From the NCBI GenBank assembly GCA_002401565.1, contig NVTL01000004.1, positions 66,440-75,165 of the forward strand: a stretch of 8,726 nucleotides of DNA, read 5' to 3'. The notes under the pieces are model-generated. The model had not been told where the DNA came from. It made no database searches and saw only the letters and a program-made list of their open reading frames with translations. The position numbers and the translations under genes are program-made. The stretch comes from Rhodospirillaceae bacterium (GTDB lineage: Bacteria > Pseudomonadota > Alphaproteobacteria > Rhodospirillales > Magnetovibrionaceae). Below, piece after piece: positions 1 to 6,761 of the stretch; the first letter of the stretch is position 1, and the number at the start of each line of letters is the position of its first letter.

Positions 1-35
1 TCAAGCGCCGGAAGGACACCTTCAAATTCAGACAT
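1..35 (-). CDS. Partial 5' end of an unidentified protein, cut by the left edge
   Basis: On the minus strand an ATG at 35-33 opens a frame that stays open to the window edge and reads MSEFEGVLPAL. A purine-rich stretch (GAAAGAAA on the minus strand, about 40-47) lies just upstream and could be a weak ribosome binding site. The gene would lie about 125 bases downstream of ubiD on the same strand. The short peptide faintly recalls the start of some DEAD-box RNA helicases, but eleven residues cannot support a name. An overlapping ATG at 40-38 in another frame is the alternative. Only the adjoining sequence can confirm that this is a gene. Confidence 0.35.
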   Translation of the reverse strand, partial: MSEFEGVLPAL

Positions 36-72
36 ATCATTTCTTTCGGAGTGCACATTCAGAGTGCGGGTT

Positions 73-94
73 TTGCGCGCGAAATCGTTCGCAA
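73..94 (-). other. Possible hairpin between ubiD and the left-edge gene
   Basis: The arms GCGAA (79-83) and TTCGC (88-92) are perfect complements around a 4-base loop. The outer TTGCG (73-77) and CGCAA (90-94) form a competing stem. The minus strand has no T-run after it, so it is not a standard intrinsic terminator. It could be a leader structure of the left-edge gene, or chance. Confidence 0.2.
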
Positions 95-143
95 GCGCAG
101 TTAAGCTTGTTCTACAGTACCAGAAACTTTAAAGCCACGAAAG

Positions 144-157
144 AATTAGAGCTAATT
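144..157 (-). terminator. Weak candidate terminator hairpin after ubiD
   Basis: AATTAG (144-149) and CTAATT (152-157) are perfect inverted repeats starting four bases beyond the ubiD stop. On the transcribed strand the hairpin is followed by CTTTCG and then scattered T residues. The stem is AT-rich and the T-tract is broken, so termination here would be weak at best. Confidence 0.25.
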
Positions 158-160
158 TGA

Positions 161-1675
161 TTATTTCCAGATGGGTTTACCTGAACCGGGCAACCCAAGT
201 TCGTCCCACATATCGCTAACCTTATCGACCACGTCGGAATCCATGCGAATTTTTTCGCCCCATTCGCGCTTGGTTTCCGGGCCAATTTTGGTGGTGGCAT
301 CGATGCCCATTTTTGAGCCCAGACCTGAATCCGGGGAGGCAAAGTCCAAATAATCAATCGGCGTATTTTCAATCATGGTGACATCACGGGCCGGATCAAC
401 GTTGGTGGACATGGCCCAAATCACATCGTTCCAATCGCGCGCATTGATGTCTTCGTCAACGATAATCACGAACTTAGTATAGGTAAATTGGCGCAAATAT
501 GACCACACGCCCAACATGATGCGTTTGGCATGACCGGGGTAAGCCTTTTTCATGGAGACCACGGCAACGCGGTACGAACACGCCTCTGGCGGTAACCAGA
601 AATCGCGGACTTCTGGGAATTGTTGTGTGAACAACGGCACAAATACGTCGTTTAAGGCTTCGCCCAAAATACTGGGTTCATCCGGTGGACGGCCCGTATA
701 GGTGCTCAAATAAATCGGTTTTTGGCGCATGGTGATGGCGCTGATCGTGAACACCGGGAACGGTTCTACATTATTATAGTACCCCGTGTGATCGCCGTAC
801 GGACCTTCGTCACCTTGGTCGGACAGGCTGACGTGGCCTTCTAAAATGATCTCAGCCGTGGCGGGGACTTTTAAGGGCACGGTTTTGCATTTGACCAATT
901 CAACTTTTTCGCCGCGCAACAATCCGGCAAATTGATATTCAGACAAAGTATCGGGAACGGGTGTCACGGCGGCCAAAATTGTGCCCGGATCGGCGCCAAT
1001 CGCCACCGCCAACGGCATCGGGTCAGAGCGCAATTCTTTCCACCGCGCAAATTGCTGAGCTCCGCCCCGGTGATGAAGCCAACGCATCAATGTGGTATTT
1101 TTCCCCGTCACCTGCATGCGGTAAATGCCCAAATTAGGGACGTCGCGCTTGTCATTTTTAGGATCGGGGCCTTCGGTGATCACCAACGGCCATGTAATAA
1201 GCGGAGCCGGTTCACCGGGCCAACAGCCTTGAATCGGCAATTTTGACAAATCCACGTCATCGCCTGTGATCACGACCTCTTGACAAGGGGCTGATTTAAC
1301 GGTTTTGGGCTTCATGGACATGATGGTTTTTAACAACGGCGCCATTTCCAAGACCTCCCGCCAGCCGCCGGGCGGTTCAGGTTGACGCAAAAAGGCCAAA
1401 GTTTCGCCGATTTCACGAAGTCCCGAAGGCTTGCGCCCCATGCCGCGGGCCACCCGTTCGACCGTGCCAAACAGGTTCACCAACACAGGCACACCATAGG
1501 CTTCGCCATTTTCATGGACTGGATTTTCAAACAGCACAGCCGGGCCGCCTTCGGCCATGAGGCGGGTTTGTATTTCGGTCATTTCCAGATGCGGTGCCAC
1601 AGGCTTAGCCACCCTAACCAGGTCCCCAGCACGTTCCAATTCATCCATAAAATCTCTTAATGATTTGTAGGCCAT
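161..1675 (-). CDS. ubiD: UbiD, 4-hydroxy-3-polyprenylbenzoate decarboxylase
   Basis: This 504-residue protein is the prenylated-FMN-dependent decarboxylase that converts 3-polyprenyl-4-hydroxybenzoate to 2-polyprenylphenol in ubiquinone synthesis, in the cytosol or at the membrane face. It follows the E. coli enzyme closely as I remember it, at almost the same length. Family hallmarks are NLGIYRMQ (181-188) and HHRGGAQQ (201-208) in the cofactor pocket, [20 protein letters not shown] (227-246), the catalytic acidic segment [11 protein letters not shown] (290-300), [10 protein letters not shown] (325-334), and a C-terminal stretch with [10 protein letters not shown] and SGLGSKMG. The ATG at 1675 has only a weak, distant AGG upstream, but the N-terminus MAYKSLRDF is typical of the family. 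The gene is divergent from the HD-GYP gene. UbiX, which makes the cofactor, is not in this window. No truncation or missing motif was seen. Confidence 0.97.
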   Translation of the reverse strand: MAYKSLRDFMDELERAGDLVRVAKPVAPHLEMTEIQTRLMAEGGPAVLFENPVHENGEAYGVPVLVNLFGTVERVARGMGRKPSGLREIGETLAFLRQPEPPGGWREVLEMAPLLKTIMSMKPKTVKSAPCQEVVITGDDVDLSKLPIQGCWPGEPAPLITWPLVITEGPDPKNDKRDVPNLGIYRMQVTGKNTTLMRWLHHRGGAQQFARWKELRSDPMPLAVAIGADPGTILAAVTPVPDTLSEYQFAGLLRGEKVELVKCKTVPLKVPATAEIILEGHVSLSDQGDEGPYGDHTGYYNNVEPFPVFTISAITMRQKPIYLSTYTGRPPDEPSILGEALNDVFVPLFTQQFPEVRDFWLPPEACSYRVAVVSMKKAYPGHAKRIMLGVWSYLRQFTYTKFVIIVDEDINARDWNDVIWAMSTNVDPARDVTMIENTPIDYLDFASPDSGLGSKMGIDATTKIGPETKREWGEKIRMDSDVVDKVSDMWDELGLPGSGKPIWK

Positions 1676-1831
1676 AAGTATTTTCTTACCTGCGTTGCAA
1701 CTGTGATCACCATCATACTGAAGTGCTAATTTATGTTATATAACGAATAGAGTATTTTCTAAACGTAAAATCAGTGCTTTAATTAAACCTAATTGAAATA
1801 AAGAAGGCCGAAAACAACCATTTCGGACACT
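1676..1831. promoter_or_regulatory. Divergent intergenic control region, ubiD / HD-GYP
   Basis: These 156 AT-rich bases separate two divergent genes and must hold promoters for both. They contain three short perfect palindromes: GTGATCAC (1703-1710), GTTATATAAC (1735-1744) and TTTAATTAAA (1778-1787). TAAAAT (1766-1771) is a possible plus-strand -10, but with a poor -35. AAGAAGG (1801-1807) looks like a Shine-Dalgarno sequence but lies 24 bases before the HD-GYP ATG. No regulator can be assigned. Confidence 0.5.
1735..1763 (-). promoter_or_regulatory. Candidate sigma-70-type promoter for ubiD
   Basis: Read on the minus strand, TTTAGA (1763-1758, 4 of 6 matches to the -35 consensus) is separated by 17 bases from TATAAC (1740-1735, 5 of 6 matches to the -10). 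This would start transcription near 1728 and leave a leader of about 50 bases before ubiD. The -10 lies in a perfect palindrome, GTTATATAAC (1735-1744), so a -10 on the plus strand is equally legible, but I see no convincing plus-strand -35 for it. Confidence 0.4.
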
Positions 1832-3688
1832 ATGGGCATGTCGTCTAACGCTGGGGACAAAACAAAAGACGCTTCGCTGGAAGACGTCTCAAACGTAGAT
1901 TACGCGAAGCTGATTGAAATCGGCATCGCGCTTTCGGCTGAGCGCGACCATAATCGTCTTTTAGAAACCATTTTGTTAGAAGCTAAGGATTTGTGTAAAG
2001 CCGACGGCGGAACGCTGTATTTGTGCGGTAACATGGTCGACAAAGACGATGAGCCCGATCCGGTCTTTGAGTTTGAATCCGACGGAAAATTCCTCAAATT
2101 CGTCATCATGCGCAACGACACCCTAAACATTGCCAAGGGCGGCACCACCGGCGAAGATATTCCGTTCCCCCCCATCAGCGTTTACGACCCCCAAACGGGC
2201 GAAGCCAATCACCAAAACGTGGCTTCTCACGTTGCCGTATCTGGCGAGACGGTAAACATTGCCGACGTCTATGAAGCCAGCGATTTTGATTTCACTGGCC
2301 CGCGTAAATTTGATGAAAGCACGGGGTATCGGTCAAAATCGTTCCTCAACGTACCCTTAAAAAACCATTCCGGCGAAGTCATCGGTGTTTTGCAATTGCT
2401 GAATGCCCAAGACAAGGCCGGTGCATCGGTTGCCTTTCACGACAAAATTGTCCCGATGATCGAAGCCTTAGCATCGCAAGCCGCCGTGGCCGTAGACAAT
2501 CAAATGCTGATTTTGGCCCAGGCCCGTCTGATGGACAGCTTTATCATGGTCATCGGCGGCGCGATTGACGCCAAATCCCCGTATACAGGCGGCCACTGTG
2601 CACGCGTGCCTGAACTGGCCCGCATGTTGGCCGAAGCCACCGTCAACGATACTGAAAGCGAACTCAAAGACTTCACCTTGGACGAGGCCGGGTTTCGCGA
2701 ATTGCATCTGGCCAGCTGGCTTCACGATTGCGGCAAGGTGGTGACGCCGGAATACGTGGTCGACAAATCCACCAAACTTGAAACCATCGCCGACCGCATC
2801 CACGAAATCCGCATGCGTTTTGAACTTAAAAAATGCGAACTGGAAGTCGATTTTTGGAAAGCCGTGGCAAAAGGCGGCGTTGAAGCCGAACTGAAAGCCG
2901 ATTTGGACATGGCGCTGGGCCAAATTGATGATGATTATGCCTTTGTGGCTGAATGCAATGTCGGTGGCGAATACATGGCGCCGGAAAAAATTGAACGCAT
3001 TCAAGAAATCGCAACACAGACGTGGACCCGCACCTTAGACGACCGCCTCGGCATTTCGCATGATGAATTGTTGCGCAAAGAAGTCGAACCTGCGGCGACA
3101 CTGCCCGTTGTTGAAAACTTGCTCAGCGACAAGGCCGAACATATTTTTGAACGCGATGGCAACTTCCAATCGCCAGATGTCGAAAAATTTGGCTTTAAAA
3201 TGGACGTTCCTGAAAAATTATTTAACCGGGGCGAAATTTATAACCTGTCCATCGCGCGCGGCACGCTGACCACCGAAGATCGCTATATCATTCAAAACCA
3301 CGTGACCCAATCCATCATCATGCTGAACCAAATGCCGTTTCCCAAACATTTGAAAAACGTTCCGGAATATGCCGGGGCGCACCATGAAACGCTGATCGGC
3401 ACGGGCTATCCTAAAAAACTGAAAAAAGAGGACATGTCGGTCCCCGCCCGCATCATGGCGGTTGCCGATATTTTCGAAGCCCTGACGGCGGCCGACAGAC
3501 CCTATAAAAAAGCCAAAACATTATCGGAAAGCATCAAGATTTTGTCGTTCATGGTCAAAGACAAGCACATTGACGAAGACCTGTTCAAAATTTTGCTGAC
3601 CAGTGGCGTCTTTATTGACTATGCCGAACAGTTCTTAAAACCCGAACAGTTGGATGATGTTGATATTGATCAGTACATCAACAATTGA
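1832..3688 (+). CDS. GAF / HD-GYP phosphohydrolase, predicted c-di-GMP phosphodiesterase
   Basis: This 618-residue soluble protein has an N-terminal GAF sensor domain (about 35-225; ADGGTLYL, FDFTGPRKFD, SFLNVPLK and GVLQLLNAQD) joined to an HD-GYP domain (about 235-605). HD-GYP proteins hydrolyse cyclic di-GMP at a metal centre. Metal and catalytic candidates are all visible: H255 (YTGGHCARV), H298, D299 and K302 (HDCGK), H490, H517 and H518, and D546 (VADIFEALTAADRPY). The signature is GTGYP (523-527). Two features are unusual. About 160-175 residues separate HDCGK from the next block (LTTEDRYIIQNH, 479-490), where most HD-GYP domains have a short link. The usual HHExxDG is HHETLIG, with Ile in place of Asp. 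Start: the frame is closed by a stop at 1799-1801 and the first ATG is 1832 (a second is at 1838), with no good ribosome binding site. The ligand of the GAF domain is unknown. Confidence 0.93.
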   Translation: MGMSSNAGDKTKDASLEDVSNVDYAKLIEIGIALSAERDHNRLLETILLEAKDLCKADGGTLYLCGNMVDKDDEPDPVFEFESDGKFLKFVIMRNDTLNIAKGGTTGEDIPFPPISVYDPQTGEANHQNVASHVAVSGETVNIADVYEASDFDFTGPRKFDESTGYRSKSFLNVPLKNHSGEVIGVLQLLNAQDKAGASVAFHDKIVPMIEALASQAAVAVDNQMLILAQARLMDSFIMVIGGAIDAKSPYTGGHCARVPELARMLAEATVNDTESELKDFTLDEAGFRELHLASWLHDCGKVVTPEYVVDKSTKLETIADRIHEIRMRFELKKCELEVDFWKAVAKGGVEAELKADLDMALGQIDDDYAFVAECNVGGEYMAPEKIERIQEIATQTWTRTLDDRLGISHDELLRKEVEPAATLPVVENLLSDKAEHIFERDGNFQSPDVEKFGFKMDVPEKLFNRGEIYNLSIARGTLTTEDRYIIQNHVTQSIIMLNQMPFPKHLKNVPEYAGAHHETLIGTGYPKKLKKEDMSVPARIMAVADIFEALTAADRPYKKAKTLSESIKILSFMVKDKHIDEDLFKILLTSGVFIDYAEQFLKPEQLDDVDIDQYINN

Positions 3689-4350
3689 TGTCCCGCACCT
3701 TAATAGAACACGCCAAGGCCTACCCCTTTTTCATTCCTGACACGTCTTATCTGGTTGATCAGGACGGTTGGCGGCCGTTGGATAGCACCACCACGCCAAC
3801 CAATCCCCACCGGGTTATTGCTTCGGGATCAAACGCGTCGCCGGATCGATTGGTTGCGAAATTTAAAGAGGTCCCTGCTCTTTTAAGCAATCCAATTTCG
3901 GTCACCCGCGCCGCCTTGCAGGATTACCAAGCCGTTTACAGCGCGCATTTTACGGCATACGGATCAATACCCGCGACGCTGGCCTATGTTCCCAAAATCA
4001 AGAGTGACGTTTTTGTAACGTGGCTGGATGATGCTCAATTAGCCCACATGCACAAAACCGAAAGCATCGGCGTCAATTATCATTATACCCCCTTAGCCAA
4101 CATTCATTTGGTTTTGCAAACAGGGGAAGTTTTAAACCATGCCCATGCTTATTTGTCCGCAAAGGGATGTTTGCAGAAAAATGGCCAAACAATAGCTTTG
4201 TCTCAAATGTCACAAACTGAGGTTCTACGCTATGCTCAATCGCTGATCATGCCCGGTCAAGACGACCTTGATGGTTTTATTCTCTCTCATATAAAAAGTG
4301 AACAAATCCGCACTGATCATACGCAAAAGCTAAGGCAAACAAGTTTATAA
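3688..4350 (+). CDS. Gamma-glutamylcyclotransferase-like (AIG2/GGCT-fold) protein
   Basis: This 220-residue protein probably has the gamma-glutamylcyclotransferase fold. Enzymes of this family release 5-oxoproline from gamma-glutamyl amino acids or glutathione. The clues are SGSNASPDRL (46-55), matching the YGSNL-type substrate-binding loop near the family N-terminus; VYSAHFTAYGSIPATL (83-98), in the place of the strand and loop that follow; and LAHMHKTE (118-125), where Glu125 fits the catalytic glutamate. About 45 residues precede the loop, more than in minimal family members, and the tail from about 170 is unassigned. No signal peptide or membrane segment is seen. The ATG at 3688 overlaps the HD-GYP stop (TGATG), implying translational coupling; a TTG at 3685 is an alternative start. 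There is no Shine-Dalgarno sequence. The 3' end overlaps convergent ubiA. The fold is fairly likely; the substrate is unknown. Confidence 0.65.
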   Translation: MSRTLIEHAKAYPFFIPDTSYLVDQDGWRPLDSTTTPTNPHRVIASGSNASPDRLVAKFKEVPALLSNPISVTRAALQDYQAVYSAHFTAYGSIPATLAYVPKIKSDVFVTWLDDAQLAHMHKTESIGVNYHYTPLANIHLVLQTGEVLNHAHAYLSAKGCLQKNGQTIALSQMSQTEVLRYAQSLIMPGQDDLDGFILSHIKSEQIRTDHTQKLRQTSL

Positions 4351-5268
4351 AACATGCCCGATTAAAAAGGCCAAGAACACCAAAATACCAAAATCGCGGT
4401 TTGAACTGAACCGTTGCAAACAGTTTTTAGGGTTGTGAATATCCAACGTCACCACTTGCCATACCAAGTGCAAAGACGCGATCAACAGAGCTGGATAAAA
4501 GTATGCATTCAAACCCGCGAACCAACCCGCCGCACCAATCAAAACAACGGCCGTGACATAAAAAAACACCATCCACGCGGGCGTTGCGTCGCCCAAACGC
4601 AAGGCGGCTGATTTAATGCCAACCCGGATGTCGTCTTCTTTGTCTTGATGTCCGTACATGGTGTCATAGCCCAATGTCCAAAAAATACCGCCAAGATACA
4701 ACAGACCCGGCACCAGCCCCAATTCGCCGCGCACCGCCGCCCAACCCAACAAGGCGCCCCAGTTGATGGCAATGCCCAAAAACAATTGGGGCCAATAGGT
4801 AAAGCGTTTCATGTAAGGATAAATAAGCACCGTCACCAGAGACAAAATGCCTATACCAATGGCAAAAAGGTTGAGTTGCACCAAAATGGCAAGGCCCAAC
4901 AAACACAGCAATCCGGCAAAAAGAATAGCGTTACGCACGCTCACCAAGCCGCTGGGAATGGGCCGATTTGCGGTGCGCGCCACTTGACCATCAAAATCAC
5001 GATCCGCGATGTCATTCATCACGCAGCCGGCGCCGCGCATAATAAAGGCCCCCAACGCAAACAAGACAAGAAGCCTCAGGTCCGGCCACGTGTTTTCTGC
5101 AGCCAAGGTAATCGACCACCAACACGGCATCATCAACAACCATGACCCATTTGGCCGATCAAGGCGCATCAACATCATATACGGGCGCACCGCTTTGGGC
5201 GTTGTGCGCATGATCCAGCTTTCGGATATTATATCGCTGGCTGGGTTGTGGTGAGCTTGTTCTGTCAT
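4345..5268 (-). CDS. ubiA: UbiA, 4-hydroxybenzoate polyprenyltransferase
   Basis: This 307-residue integral membrane protein transfers the polyprenyl chain to 4-hydroxybenzoate, the step just before UbiD in ubiquinone synthesis. Both Mg-diphosphate motifs of the UbiA superfamily are intact: NDIADRDFD (85-93) followed by ART-NRPIPSG (97-107), and YDTMYGHQDKEDD (201-213). The rest is a series of hydrophobic segments (about 64-80, 112-150, 162-178, 186-200, 233-250, 256-275 and 293-307), consistent with the usual eight or nine helices. NPKNCLQRF-SSN (279-290) is the conserved C-terminal loop. The start is the ATG at 5268, with a weak AAAAGA upstream; Met20 is an in-frame alternative that keeps every motif. 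The gene faces away from gshA and converges with the cyclotransferase-like gene, overlapping its stop by six bases. Confidence 0.96.
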   Translation of the reverse strand: MTEQAHHNPASDIISESWIMRTTPKAVRPYMMLMRLDRPNGSWLLMMPCWWSITLAAENTWPDLRLLVLFALGAFIMRGAGCVMNDIADRDFDGQVARTANRPIPSGLVSVRNAILFAGLLCLLGLAILVQLNLFAIGIGILSLVTVLIYPYMKRFTYWPQLFLGIAINWGALLGWAAVRGELGLVPGLLYLGGIFWTLGYDTMYGHQDKEDDIRVGIKSAALRLGDATPAWMVFFYVTAVVLIGAAGWFAGLNAYFYPALLIASLHLVWQVVTLDIHNPKNCLQRFSSNRDFGILVFLAFLIGHVL

Positions 5269-5309
5269 ATATATCTTTTACGGCATTGCAGTACGGGTGT
5301 GCAAACGGC

Positions 5310-5315
5310 ATTATA
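5310..5315 (-). promoter_or_regulatory. Perfect -10 box, candidate ubiA promoter
   Basis: Read on the minus strand this is TATAAT, an exact -10 match, which places transcription start near 5303 and gives ubiA a leader of about 35 bases. No good -35 is found at 16-18 bases; a TTGATT lies too close, at 10 bases. The whole 85-base gap (5269-5353) separates ubiA and gshA and must also start gshA unless that gene is read from elsewhere; no clear plus-strand promoter was found. Confidence 0.4.
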
Positions 5316-5353
5316 CACACTTGTGAATCAAAAATTTTTATGCGGGACCTATC

Positions 5354-6700
5354 ATGAGCGAACCGATTACAACAAAACAGCCTCTGATTGACTATATTGC
5401 GAGCGGCTGCAAGCCCGTTGAAGCTTGGCGCATTGGCACCGAGCATGAAAAATTCGCCTTTCGCACGGATGACCTGAGCCCCTTGACGTATGAGGGTGAT
5501 CACGGCATTAAGCTGTTGTTGGAAAAATTAGAGCAATTTGGCTGGAAACCCGTTGCCGAAGACGGTCATATTATTGCACTGCTTCAAGACGACGGATCGT
5601 CGATTACTCTGGAACCCGCCGGACAAGTCGAGCTTTCCGGCGCGCCGCTGGAAACCATTCACGACACCTGCAAAGAAGTCGGCACGCACCTGCAACAGGT
5701 CAAAGCCATCGCCGCCGAAATGGGCATTGGCTTTTTGGGCATGGGCTATCAGCCAAGGTCCAGCCTGGATGAGCTTCCATTGATGCCCAAAAATCGCTAT
5801 AAAATCATGCAAGAATACATGCCGACACGGGGCAAGCTTGGCATCGATATGATGAAAGCAACCTGTACAGTACAGGTGAACCTAGACTTCGACAGCGAAG
5901 CCACCATGGTTAAAATGTTTCGGGTATCGCTGGCCTTGCAACCCATTGCCACGGCTTTGTTTGCGAATTCTCCGTTTAAAAATGGCAAGCCTAATGGTTT
6001 GCTCAGCTATCGTAGCCACATCTGGACCGACACCGACCCGGATCGCTGCGGCACGTTGCCGTTTGTTTTCGAAGATGGTTTTGGGTTCGAACGGTATGTG
6101 GATTACATGTTGGATGTGCCCATGTATTTTGTGTATCGAAACGGCGCCTACATCAATGCAACGGGACAATCGTTTCGCGACTTTATGAACGGAAAACTTC
6201 CTGCCCTGCCCGGTGAATATCCGACCATCAAAGATTGGGAAGACCACCTGACCACGGCGTTCCCCGAAGTCCGTTTGAAAAAATTCCTGGAAATGCGCGG
6301 TGCCGATGGCGGACCATGGAACCGCCTGTGCGCCCTGCCCGCCCTGTGGGTCGGCTTGTTATACGACAGTGCGTCTTTAGAGGCTGCGTGGACCATGATC
6401 AAAGACTGGACACAGGAAGAACATGACTATTTGCGGGCAACCGTACCGACCCAAGCCCTGAGCACTCCGTTCAGAGACATCACCGTTGGCGACATTGCCT
6501 TGGACGTTTTAGAAATCGCCCACGACGGTTTGGTGGGGCGCGCAAAATTAAGCCCCGTTGGCTTAGATGAAAGCCACTTTTTAAAGCCTTTGATGCAAAT
6601 TGCGGAATCTGGCAAGAGCCCGGCTGAACATCTTTTGGACTCTTACAAAAACGAATGGGGCAACTCTGTCGATCCTATTTTTAAGGGCCACATTTATTGA
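5354..6700 (+). CDS. gshA: Plant-type glutamate-cysteine ligase (GshA)
   Basis: This 448-residue cytosolic enzyme joins L-glutamate and L-cysteine with ATP to give gamma-glutamylcysteine, the first and rate-limiting step of glutathione synthesis. It belongs to the GCS2 family in the plant/alphaproteobacterial form, not the E. coli form. Diagnostic blocks are IGTEHEKF (27-34), [12 protein letters not shown] (87-98), CTVQVNLDF (171-179), [14 protein letters not shown] (195-208), [18 protein letters not shown] (211-228) and DRCG (230-233). These correspond almost residue for residue to plant GSH1 as I recall it. Length is normal for the mature enzyme. The ATG at 5354 is preceded by GCGGGA (5342-5347), an acceptable if weak ribosome binding site. 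gshA diverges from ubiA, and the EAL-CZB gene follows after 61 bases on the same strand. Glutathione synthetase (gshB) is not in the window. Confidence 0.96.
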   Translation: MSEPITTKQPLIDYIASGCKPVEAWRIGTEHEKFAFRTDDLSPLTYEGDHGIKLLLEKLEQFGWKPVAEDGHIIALLQDDGSSITLEPAGQVELSGAPLETIHDTCKEVGTHLQQVKAIAAEMGIGFLGMGYQPRSSLDELPLMPKNRYKIMQEYMPTRGKLGIDMMKATCTVQVNLDFDSEATMVKMFRVSLALQPIATALFANSPFKNGKPNGLLSYRSHIWTDTDPDRCGTLPFVFEDGFGFERYVDYMLDVPMYFVYRNGAYINATGQSFRDFMNGKLPALPGEYPTIKDWEDHLTTAFPEVRLKKFLEMRGADGGPWNRLCALPALWVGLLYDSASLEAAWTMIKDWTQEEHDYLRATVPTQALSTPFRDITVGDIALDVLEIAHDGLVGRAKLSPVGLDESHFLKPLMQIAESGKSPAEHLLDSYKNEWGNSVDPIFKGHIY

Positions 6701-6706
6701 GAAACA

Positions 6707-6730
6707 ATTGATTCATTTAAATAAATTAAT
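6707..6730. repeat. AT-rich palindrome upstream of the EAL-CZB gene
   Basis: The perfect core ATTTAAAT (6715-6722) extends outward on both sides by seven further positions that pair or wobble (TTGATT-type left arm, AAATTAA-type right arm), with one C/A mismatch beside the core. The result is a near-perfect 24-base dyad, seven bases after the gshA stop and about 31 before the EAL-CZB ATG. It could be an operator or a weak transcript hairpin. It is too AT-rich, and lacks the T-tract, to be a good terminator. Chance is possible in such AT-rich sequence. Confidence 0.3.
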
Positions 6731-6761
6731 GTGGTAGTGTCCTTATTAGATAAAAAATATC

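Noticed and set aside
2468..3004. 178-codon open frame on the minus strand inside the HD-GYP gene
   Set aside because: It is antisense to a region that includes the HD motif. The product is Phe/His-rich with no motif, typical of a shadow frame.
3688..4350. Chorismate lyase (UbiC) for the gene beside ubiA
   Set aside because: ubiC often neighbours ubiA, and the length is not far off, but the SGSNASP loop and the MHKTE segment fit the cyclotransferase fold and no chorismate lyase motif was seen.
4645..5145. 166-codon open frame on the plus strand
   Set aside because: It lies entirely inside ubiA on the opposite strand. Its translation is Gln/His/Lys-rich without any family motif, while ubiA shows both catalytic motifs.
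5269..5353. A small gene or RNA between ubiA and gshA
   Set aside because: The 85-base gap has no open frame with a ribosome binding site and no stable stem; it is adequately explained as a divergent promoter region.
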